From a virus, in IMG/VR virus record IMGVR_UViG_3300031565_000304, positions 1 to 26,915 of that record: a stretch of DNA of 26,915 bases; one strand, given 5' to 3'. This document shows, piece by piece, positions 5,232 to 9,802 of the stretch. The notes below the pieces were generated by a model, which ran no database searches, was not told the origin of the DNA, and saw nothing but the letters and a program-made list of their open reading frames with translations. The position numbers and the translations under genes are program-made. Position 1 is the stretch's first letter, and each line of letters begins with the position of its first letter.

Positions 5232-6494
5232 ATGAAAAAAATACTATTAATCTTATTCACAGCACTTTTAATGATCCCTCTTTGGGGACAAGAAAGAGAA
5301 CTCTCAGATTACGAAAAATATCGTATGGAGAAGGAGAATGAATTATACCAAACAGAAGAAGAAGTTTTCTTCATTGTTGAGGACATGCCTAAGTTTCAAG
5401 GGGAAGATGGAAAAGAATTTCGCAAATACATTGCCGAAAACGTAAAATATCCAGAAGAAGCTGTAAAAAATGGTGTCACAGGAAAAGTGATCATTTCTTT
5501 TATTGTAAATAAAGAAGGTAAAGTGGTAAACGCTAAAGTAGAGAAAAGTGTTGATCCCTATCTTGATGCTGAAGCAATTCGAGTAGTTGAATCATCACCA
5601 AAATGGATGCCCGGTAAACAACGTGGTAAAGCTGTTAATGTTCAATTCACTTTTCCAATTAATTTTGTTTTAGACACACCAGTTGAGTCTGAAACCGTAG
5701 TAATTAATAACTATTACGACTATACTCAGCCAAATCTCCGTTTTAATCTTGCTTTTGGCTACGGATACGGTTATCATTACCAGCCTTATTATGGTTATTA
5801 TGATAACTGGTACGGATATTACCCGTACAATTATTACGGATACGGATATTATCCATACTATGGTTATAATTACTATTACGGACACAACCATTACTATGGT
5901 CATAATTATTACAACTACGGATATTATTCACGTCCACGTGGTCAGAGATATGCTACTTCAAATGCATTGGGTTGGAACAGAAATTACTACAAACCATATA
6001 ATAAGACATATAGTAGTGGTTATGTGAGTGCGCCAACAGCAGCCAAGAAAAATGTGGTTACTACCAGAACACAATCTACGAGACCAACATATAGTGAAAG
6101 TAATAGAAGTTATACTCCAACATATAAGAATCCAAGAATGTCTACACGTCCTTCATATAACAGTACAACTACCAGAAGTAAAACAACATCTGTACAACCG
6201 CAATCAAGAAGTGTGCAGCAAAGAAGTACAACGGTACGTACACAATCAAGTACAACCAGAAGTACAAGTTCGTATAGCAGACCTTCATCGAGTACAAGAC
6301 CTACGTATCAAAAGTCGGCTACACAAAGTAGGAGTTATAGTGCTCCGTCCAGAAGTAGTTATAGTGCGCCTTCAAGAAGCAGTTCAAGTTATAGTAGACC
6401 ATCAGGATCAAGTTCGTCTGGTAGAAGTTACTCAAGCGGAAGTGCCAGCAGGAGTTCCAGTGGGAGTGCCAGCAGGAGTGGTGGAAAGAAATAA
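5232..6494 (+). CDS. secreted TonB C-terminal-domain protein with Tyr/Gly-rich and Ser/Arg-rich tail
   Basis: A 420-residue protein. Residues 1-20 form a signal peptide (basic start, hydrophobic core, ending LWGQ). Residues about 48-147 are a TonB_C domain with the typical Bacteroidota pattern: KYIAENVKYPEEA, VTGKVIISFIV, DPYLDAEAIRVV, PKWMPGKQRG. Normal TonB proteins have an N-terminal membrane anchor and a Pro-rich spacer; here the domain follows the signal peptide directly. It continues into a Tyr/Gly/His-rich stretch (about 161-235) and a Ser/Thr/Arg-rich low-complexity tail. It would be exported, perhaps acting at the periplasm or outer membrane on TonB-dependent receptors, for example in superinfection control; that is inference. 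It ends tail-to-tail with the next gene with no gap. The tail has a different base use from its neighbours, which may indicate a host-derived gene. Confidence 0.8.
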   Translation: MKKILLILFTALLMIPLWGQERELSDYEKYRMEKENELYQTEEEVFFIVEDMPKFQGEDGKEFRKYIAENVKYPEEAVKNGVTGKVIISFIVNKEGKVVNAKVEKSVDPYLDAEAIRVVESSPKWMPGKQRGKAVNVQFTFPINFVLDTPVESETVVINNYYDYTQPNLRFNLAFGYGYGYHYQPYYGYYDNWYGYYPYNYYGYGYYPYYGYNYYYGHNHYYGHNYYNYGYYSRPRGQRYATSNALGWNRNYYKPYNKTYSSGYVSAPTAAKKNVVTTRTQSTRPTYSESNRSYTPTYKNPRMSTRPSYNSTTTRSKTTSVQPQSRSVQQRSTTVRTQSSTTRSTSSYSRPSSSTRPTYQKSATQSRSYSAPSRSSYSAPSRSSSSYSRPSGSSSSGRSYSSGSASRSSSGSASRSGGKK

Positions 6495-6953
6495 TTATTG
6501 AAAAATGGATGGTGGATCAATATCTAAACTTGGGTCATTCTCAAAATAAGGGGGTCCACCACCATGTATTTTATCAAACGTTTCAAATTCTGCTTTGATG
6601 TTTAATGCGCCCCCTGCGTTATTTGTGTGAATGTATATCTTTTGAGGTACTTCAAGATCATTGTCAAGACAATAATTTGTTAACCAGTGAGCACAATCCA
6701 ATCCTGTTTTTTCGTTATCAGGATCATAATCTTCGTAATCCTTTTCTAAAAAAAGATCAAACCCCAAATCATGGTCAAATGAAATTGCTGCTGGAATACC
6801 ATGTTCCTTAATATAACTAATAAAATCTTCATAGTTACGTACAATAATCCACTCTAACTCTTTATATATTGGTGATTCTTTGAAATAGGCATCTAAGGGA
6901 TTCCGATAATCATCAAGAAATAGATTATATGTCGTTTTGTCTTTCATCAACAT
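6495..6953 (-). CDS. cyclic-phosphate processing receiver (cREC) domain protein
   Basis: About 152 residues. The motifs LFLDDYRNP, VRNYEDFISYI, AISFDHDLGFD and KTGLDCAHWLTNYC match the cREC family, receiver-like domains common in phages and implicated by genomic context in cyclic phosphate or RNA-end metabolism. The acidic DD and DHD residues sit where metal binding is expected. The start is ambiguous: ATG 6953 or ATG 6947; a TTG at 6965 is less likely. It overlaps the upstream 49-residue gene by about 29 bases, so translation is probably coupled. It is the last gene of a four-gene small-protein operon. Confidence 0.75.
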   Translation of the reverse strand: MLMKDKTTYNLFLDDYRNPLDAYFKESPIYKELEWIIVRNYEDFISYIKEHGIPAAISFDHDLGFDLFLEKDYEDYDPDNEKTGLDCAHWLTNYCLDNDLEVPQKIYIHTNNAGGALNIKAEFETFDKIHGGGPPYFENDPSLDIDPPSIFQ

Positions 6954-7074
6954 CTTTTTTTCCAAGTCGTCTACGTTTCTTTGAGGTGAATCTTTTTAAC
7001 CAGCCTCTTACGTGACCAGCATATTCACCATTGATCGCTGAATTTTCTTTACTCCCAACTCTTGTCTTAGCCAT
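6925..7074 (-). CDS. 49-residue basic protein
   Basis: A short gene starting MAKTRVGSKENS with a Lys/Arg-rich middle (WLKRFTSKKRRRLGKKD). Its ATG overlaps the end of the preceding gene (shared AATGGCTAA) and its 3' end overlaps the cREC gene, so this is a tightly coupled operon. The positive charge suggests nucleic acid binding. No family recognised. Support comes from the overlap architecture and plausible composition. Confidence 0.6.
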   Translation of the reverse strand: MAKTRVGSKENSAINGEYAGHVRGWLKRFTSKKRRRLGKKDVDERQNDI

Positions 7075-7333
7075 TTCTTAATTCCCTTTTTACTTTCTCC
7101 CAGTTTCGAATTCCTTCTAAGTCTTTTACGTTTATACTAAATCTTGGGATGAGACCACCTTCAACCTTTTCCGTAATAATGATAGTCACATCATTTTGTA
7201 ATTCTTCTGGATCGTACATGGTGGGCGTGATGATTGGTTCGAATTTATCGATCTCCAAGTCTTCAATGCACTTCTTAAAATATTTTAGAAGTTCCTCTGC
7301 ATTTATTTCAGTTATTTTAGCGACCTTGCCCAC
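7067..7333 (-). CDS. small hypothetical protein, GTG start
   Basis: An 88-residue acidic protein beginning at GTG 7333 (MGKVAKITEINAEELL). It has a helical start and then a beta-rich part (VTIIITEKVEGGLIPRFSINV). It overlaps the upstream 45-residue gene by 17 bases and the downstream 49-residue gene by 8 bases. No family recognised. Confidence 0.6.
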   Translation of the reverse strand: MGKVAKITEINAEELLKYFKKCIEDLEIDKFEPIITPTMYDPEELQNDVTIIITEKVEGGLIPRFSINVKDLEGIRNWEKVKRELRNG

Positions 7334-7454
7334 GATATTTCTTTTGGTAGTTCTTTGAAGTTACAAGTTTGCTTGACTTGGATTTTGCATGAACGCCTTT
7401 ACGTTTTTGTTTCCCTTGAGAAACCCTTGTTGAATGTGTACTTACTTTTGCCAT
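7317..7454 (-). CDS. 45-residue Lys-rich basic protein
   Basis: Starts MAKVSTHSTRVSQGKQKRKG and ends KKYRGQGR, with about a third Lys/Arg. It is the first gene of the operon, 16 bases downstream of a good Bacteroidota -7 box. It resembles small ribosomal-protein-like or RNA-binding peptides in composition, but I cannot place it in a family. Its 3' end overlaps the next gene's GTG start. Confidence 0.65.
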   Translation of the reverse strand: MAKVSTHSTRVSQGKQKRKGVHAKSKSSKLVTSKNYQKKYRGQGR

Positions 7455-7470
7455 TTCTTTAAGTTTTTTA

Positions 7471-7501
7471 CAAAGATATTAAAATAAATGCAACCCGCAA
7501 G
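7471..7501 (-). promoter_or_regulatory. Bacteroidota-type promoter of the small-protein operon
   Basis: On the minus strand CTTG (7498-7501), 19 bases and TATCTTTG (7471-7478) match TTTG-N19-TAnnTTTG with one change. Its upstream half lies inside the terminator hairpin that ends tRNA operon 2. Confidence 0.65.
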
Positions 7502-7509
7502 AGTTGCAT
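7481..7509 (-). terminator. terminator at the end of tRNA operon 2
   Basis: A 7-bp stem ATGCAAC/GTTGCAT (7488-7494 with 7503-7509) with loop CCGCAAGA is followed on the minus strand by TTATTTT. It closes the tRNA transcript ten bases after the last tRNA-Gln and overlaps the next promoter. Confidence 0.65.
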
Positions 7510-7518
7510 TAAAAAAAG

Positions 7519-7591
7519 TTGTCCCCGCAAGGCTCGAACTTGCACTCGCCTGAACCAAAATCAGATGTGTTACCAATTACACCAGAGGACA
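7519..7591 (-). tRNA. tRNA-Gln (anticodon TTG), copy 1
   Basis: Acceptor TGTCCTC/GGGGACA with the weak T1-A72 pair typical of Gln, D-arm GTGT/ACAC, anticodon stem TCTGA/TCAGG with loop TTTTGGT giving TTG, T-stem GCAAG/CTTGC with loop TTCGAGC. Last tRNA of operon 2. Confidence 0.92.
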
Positions 7592-7596
7592 AAATG

Positions 7597-7668
7597 ACAA
7601 CCAGAGGGGACTCGAACCCCTGTAACCAGACCCACAATCTGGTGCTTTACCAGTTAAGCTACTGGAGG
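7597..7668 (-). tRNA. tRNA-His (anticodon GTG), acceptor-stem anomalies
   Basis: Anticodon stem CCAGA/TCTGG with loop TTGTGGG gives GTG, and the T-arm AGGGG/CCCCT with loop TTCGAGT is perfect. The acceptor CCTCCAG/CTGGTTG has two T-pyrimidine mismatches, and the apparent discriminator is T rather than the C expected for His. The 5' strand reads as CAAC and CCAG interrupted by TCCT, so an insertion may have broken it. The 5' end is uncertain by a few bases. Confidence 0.7.
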
Positions 7669-7670
7669 AG

Positions 7671-7743
7671 TTGACCCGGCAGGATTCGAACCTGCAATCT
7701 TCTGATTCAAAGTCAGACGTGTTAACCGTTACACTACGGGTCA
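7671..7743 (-). tRNA. tRNA-Gln (anticodon TTG), copy 2
   Basis: Acceptor TGACCCG/CGGGTCA with T1-A72, D-arm GTGT/ACAC, anticodon stem TCTGA/TCAGA with loop CTTTGAA giving TTG, T-stem GCAGG/CCTGC with loop TTCGAAT, discriminator A. Well formed. Confidence 0.93.
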
Positions 7744-7748
7744 ATATG

Positions 7749-7824
7749 GGGTGAAAGACGGGGTATGATCCCGCATGCTCCTGATTCACAGTCAGGTGAG
7801 TCTACCAATTCCTCTACAATCACC
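7749..7824 (-). tRNA. tRNA-His (anticodon GTG), aberrant T-loop
   Basis: Anticodon stem CCTGA/TCAGG with loop CTGTGAA gives GTG, and discriminator C73 is the His-specific base. The D-stem GAG/CTC is present. The T-stem GCGGG/CCCGT forms, but its loop is ATCATAC instead of TTCnAnT, and the inner two acceptor pairs are T-T. It complements the other His gene, which has a good T-arm but a poor acceptor. Confidence 0.72.
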
Positions 7825-7829
7825 ATGTT

Positions 7830-7969
7830 AAAACGGACAGGATTTTCACCTTGATCTATCCCCTCATATGGGGACCGTGTTGTTGCCGTACACCTTTCGT
7901 CAACCTTCATCGAGCGTTCCCTCTCGAATTCAGATGGTTACTTAATGCAAAGTATTACACCACCGTTTT
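7830..7969 (-). other. inverted-repeat-bounded structured spacer (element C)
   Basis: AAAACGG (7830-7836) pairs with CCGTTTT (7963-7969) and encloses hairpins TCCCC/GGGGA, CGAG/CTCG and GTTG/CAAC on the tRNA strand. It lies between the long-arm tRNA-Pro and tRNA-His. No gene is visible. It is similar in size and plan to elements A and B of operon 1. Confidence 0.45.
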
Positions 7970-7971
7970 TG

Positions 7972-8067
7972 TCGGGCATGTGAGATTCGAACTCACGGTC
8001 CACACTACCCTTGTGCAGACACTGGTTTCCAAGACCAGCAGCTTAAACCAAACTCGCTCAATACCCG
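7972..8067 (-). tRNA. tRNA with proline anticodon TGG and long variable arm
   Basis: Acceptor CGGGTAT/ATGCCCG with C1-G72 and A73 (bacterial Pro identity elements). Anticodon stem CTGGT/ACCAG with loop CTTGGAA gives TGG. T-arm GTGAG/CTCAC with loop TTCGAAT is canonical. Between the anticodon and T arms is a 25-base variable region forming an 8-bp stem GTCTGCAC/GTGTGGAC, a class II feature normally confined to Leu, Ser and Tyr. Prolylation is likely from its identity bases, but charging by SerRS or LeuRS cannot be excluded. Confidence 0.85.
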
Positions 8068-8074
8068 TTGTTGG

Positions 8075-8147
8075 TCGGGGTAGCCAGACTCGAACTGACG
8101 ACCTCGTGCTCCCAAAGCACGCATACTACCAACTGTACTATACCCCG
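8075..8147 (-). tRNA. tRNA-Pro (anticodon TGG), canonical
   Basis: Acceptor CGGGGTA/TACCCCG with C1-G72 and A73, anticodon stem CGTGC/GCACG with loop TTTGGGA giving TGG, T-stem GTCAG/CTGGC with loop TTCGAGT. It is the only tRNA here with a full CCA encoded after the discriminator. First tRNA after the operon 2 leader. Confidence 0.93.
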
Positions 8148-8161
8148 ATTATTTTCAAAAT

Positions 8162-8171
8162 GTAAAGAACA
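8162..8171 (-). promoter_or_regulatory. boxA-like antitermination element before tRNA operon 2
   Basis: The minus strand reads TGTTCTTTAC immediately after the leader terminator's T-run and 14 bases before tRNA-Pro. It matches the boxA core TGYTCTTTA. It occupies the equivalent position to the element at 2933-2942. Confidence 0.55.
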
Positions 8172-8172
8172 C

Positions 8173-8202
8173 AAAAAACCCCACTCATTTCTGAATGGGG
8201 TT
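8173..8202 (-). terminator. intrinsic terminator/attenuator of tRNA operon 2
   Basis: The stem AACCCCA/TGGGGTT (8177-8183 with 8196-8202) is extended inside by TCA/TGA and followed on the minus strand by TTTTTT. It sits between the leader ORF and the tRNAs. Its 5' arm, CCCCATTCAG on the minus strand, is perfectly complementary over 10 bases to the leader segment at 8244-8253. Confidence 0.85.
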
Positions 8203-8243
8203 CTTAATCACAAAATTCTACATGAAATTCGTTAACGTACCTT

Positions 8244-8253
8244 CCCCATTCAG
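8244..8253 (-). promoter_or_regulatory. antiterminator arm of the operon 2 attenuator
   Basis: On the minus strand CTGAATGGGG pairs over all 10 bases with the 5' arm of the terminator (CCCCATTCAG, 8191-8200 complement), so the two hairpins exclude each other. The arm overlaps the leader's TGA stop codon, so a ribosome finishing the leader would cover it and allow termination. Confidence 0.65.
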
Positions 8254-8306
8254 CATCCTTGTGGATGTTGTTGCGGTTGGGGTTGTATGTTAACTAAATT
8301 TTTCAT
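8250..8306 (-). CDS. leader peptide of tRNA operon 2 (attenuator ORF)
   Basis: An 18-residue ORF, MKNLVNIQPQPQQHPQGC. Nine consecutive codons specify only Gln, Pro and His (CAA CCC CAA CCG CAA CAA CAT CCA CAA), the three isotypes encoded by the six tRNAs downstream (Gln x2, Pro x2, His x2). It has a Bacteroidota promoter upstream and a terminator/antiterminator pair downstream, with its stop codon inside the antiterminator arm. A CCCCA in the Gln-Pro-Gln codons can also pair with TGGGG of that arm, giving a 1-2-3-4 arrangement like amino-acid operon attenuators. The first seven residues match leader 1 in pattern (MKN, V/L, x, NI). Too short to detect by coding statistics; the evidence is architecture and composition. 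Confidence 0.75.
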   Translation of the reverse strand: MKNLVNIQPQPQQHPQGC

Positions 8307-8383
8307 TTTTTCAGTCTTTTTACTCTTTCAATGTTTTGTCTTTTCAGTCTTTTATTATTACAGTCTTTCTTCTAAATACTCAG

Positions 8384-8414
8384 CAAAGGTAAAAAAAGAA
8401 ATTGATTCTGCAAA
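8384..8414 (-). promoter_or_regulatory. Bacteroidota-type promoter of tRNA operon 2
   Basis: On the minus strand TTTG (8411-8414), 19 bases and TACCTTTG (8384-8391) fit the consensus exactly and equal the operon 1 promoter in both boxes and spacing. The leader ATG lies 77 bases downstream, after several AAAGACTG-type repeats. Confidence 0.8.
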
Positions 8415-8433
8415 CTATTTCTAATATTTTTTA

Positions 8434-8473
8434 TAAAAAAACAATTGCACTCGGAAAAATGGAGTGCAATTGT
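8434..8473 (-). terminator. strong terminator upstream of tRNA operon 2
   Basis: A perfect 12-bp stem ACAATTGCACTC/GAGTGCAATTGT (8441-8452 with 8462-8473) is followed on the minus strand by seven T residues. It would end a minus-strand transcript starting near 8579 and insulate the tRNA promoter. Confidence 0.85.
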
Positions 8474-8575
8474 CGATTCTAAAAGTCTAATTTTCACATA
8501 ACCACTAACTGGCGCAGTAAAAAATCATTCCTGATTCATCAGACCTAACTTAATATTAATTAAGCAATGACTTTA
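8441..8575 (-). ncRNA. candidate small RNA
   Basis: Between a minus-strand GTATTTAT element (8579-8586) and the strong terminator is about 130 bases with no open frame longer than seven codons. It contains hairpins CTGAT/ATCAG and ACTG/CAGT. If the element initiates transcription, the product is a short untranslated RNA. Inferred from its boundaries only. Confidence 0.35.
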
Positions 8576-8578
8576 CAC

Positions 8579-8586
8579 ATAAATAC
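8579..8586 (-). promoter_or_regulatory. GTATTTAT element facing the candidate small RNA
   Basis: Exact GTATTTAT on the minus strand with no protein gene following. It is about 105 bases upstream of the terminator at 8441-8473. Confidence 0.4.
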
Positions 8587-8628
8587 TCGATGCTCGTAAA
8601 AATAATTTAAATTTATATAAATTTGTAA

Positions 8629-8636
8629 GTATTTAT
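8629..8636 (+). promoter_or_regulatory. GTATTTAT element overlapping a start codon
   Basis: The element's last two bases are the A and T of the ATG at 8635. If it is a promoter, the message would have to begin downstream, arguing either for a later start (Met14) or for a non-promoter role. Confidence 0.4.
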
Positions 8637-9168
8637 GAAAAAATATTCTGTGAGAAAAAAGGATTTCATACGAATGATTAATGAAGAAATTTCTAATTTC
8701 GATTTCTTGAGTAATGAACAACATCTCAAGGAAGAGGAATTATTTGAAATGCTCAATAATGAACAATTCCAAAAACAATTTATTATTGATGCTATTACTA
8801 AGTTTAAAGAAAAAATTAGTTTAGACAACAACGGTGCAACTGTTACCGATGATCCTAACTTTGATACTGCTCTATACCGTGACGATGAATTCCTTGAATA
8901 TCCCGCAAGAATTATTTACGAATACGATAAGACTAAAGAACCAATCGTGTTTGAAGTGATGTTTAACAATAATAAAATTGGTTTGGATGAGATGGAAGTT
9001 AACATGTTTAGTAAAGATGGGGACGATGTTGATTTTATGGCATTTAAAAAAGCACCGAAGAAAATCCAAGAATTATTTGTAGAAACATTTGTAAAACCAA
9101 TTATTGAAAATCGTGGTCAACCACAATTCGCTGGGGAAACGCCACATAGCACTACGCTAATGAAATAA
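8635..9168 (+). CDS. hypothetical protein with (I)NE N-terminal leader
   Basis: A 177-residue protein. The basic N-terminus MKKYSVRKKDFIRMINEE resembles short leaders that precede hydrophobic-x-Glu cleavage sites in T4-like internal proteins. The rest is acidic with mixed helix and strand and no recognised domain. The first ATG gives the leader; Met14 is an alternative start because a GTATTTAT element overlaps the first ATG. The cupin-like gene follows after 10 bases and is probably co-transcribed. Confidence 0.6.
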   Translation: MKKYSVRKKDFIRMINEEISNFDFLSNEQHLKEEELFEMLNNEQFQKQFIIDAITKFKEKISLDNNGATVTDDPNFDTALYRDDEFLEYPARIIYEYDKTKEPIVFEVMFNNNKIGLDEMEVNMFSKDGDDVDFMAFKKAPKKIQELFVETFVKPIIENRGQPQFAGETPHSTTLMK

Positions 9169-9178
9169 CTGATACCCA

Positions 9179-9598
9179 ATGACCGAAGAAAAACAAAAAT
9201 TACTGACTAAAATCCACGAGCAACTCAATAACAAAAAGAAGGAAATATTGAGACATCTTCCGATTGTACACGAGATTGAGGATGGCTTTGTAGTTAGATT
9301 CTTTAGTAAATGGGATCATTGTGAAGACAACGAAAAAATTAGATATCAAAAAATCATAAGTGATGTGCCAGATGAAGTATTGTATCATTTTTACATGCCA
9401 AAGGGTACAATTTTGGATATTCAAAAAAGAGAATATGCTGGATGTATAATTTGTTTAAGTGGTCACATAGAATTGTATGTAGATGGCGAAATTATTGAAA
9501 TGTACTCAAATCAAAAGAAGTGTTTATCAAGCGATCAATATCACGGGAGAGTGTTGAGAGACACGTATGTTATTACAAGAGCAAATCCCGAAATATAA
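9179..9598 (+). CDS. cupin-like small protein
   Basis: A 139-residue protein. The C-terminal half (YMPKGTILDIQKREYAG, CLSGHIELYVDGEII, then YHGRVLRDTYVI) follows the two-motif pattern of a single-domain beta barrel (cupin), with a Gly-His in the first motif and a His in the second. No enzymatic role can be assigned. Its stop codon directly abuts that of the opposite-strand Zn-ribbon gene, with no terminator between. Confidence 0.5.
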   Translation: MTEEKQKLLTKIHEQLNNKKKEILRHLPIVHEIEDGFVVRFFSKWDHCEDNEKIRYQKIISDVPDEVLYHFYMPKGTILDIQKREYAGCIICLSGHIELYVDGEIIEMYSNQKKCLSSDQYHGRVLRDTYVITRANPEI

Positions 9599-9802
9599 TT
9601 ACCATTTTCTCTCAGGACATCTTGATTTAGAACTTCTAACCTTTGCGGGAATGTAACATCCACAAACACCACATGTATTATTTTTGCGTAATTTAGGACA
9701 ATTAACACAAATTTGAACTCTGTTCTTTGCTAATTCTTCGATCTGTGGATTTTTAAATGTAAAATTTTTCCATCCACTATATATTTCCTGTATTCTTCCC
9801 AT
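9599..9802 (-). CDS. small Cys-rich zinc-ribbon-like protein
   Basis: A 67-residue protein with CVNCPKL, CGVCGCYIPAKVRSSKSRCPERKW: two Cys pairs plus further Cys residues, the pattern of a small treble-clef or ribbon found in many phages of Bacteroidota. It probably binds zinc; function is unknown. It is preceded immediately by the ParB-like gene (stop and start adjacent, TAAATG), so translation is coupled. Confidence 0.7.
   Translation of the reverse strand: MGRIQEIYSGWKNFTFKNPQIEELAKNRVQICVNCPKLRKNNTCGVCGCYIPAKVRSSKSRCPERKW

Noticed and set aside
5743-6501. Long open frames on both strands within the TonB_C gene
   Set aside because: They arise from the biased composition of the Tyr/Gly and Ser/Arg repeats and are low-complexity shadows.
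8500-8560. CTGATGA followed later by GAAA, suggesting a hammerhead ribozyme
   Set aside because: No convincing stem II joins the two motifs and no cleavage-site strand completes the fold.
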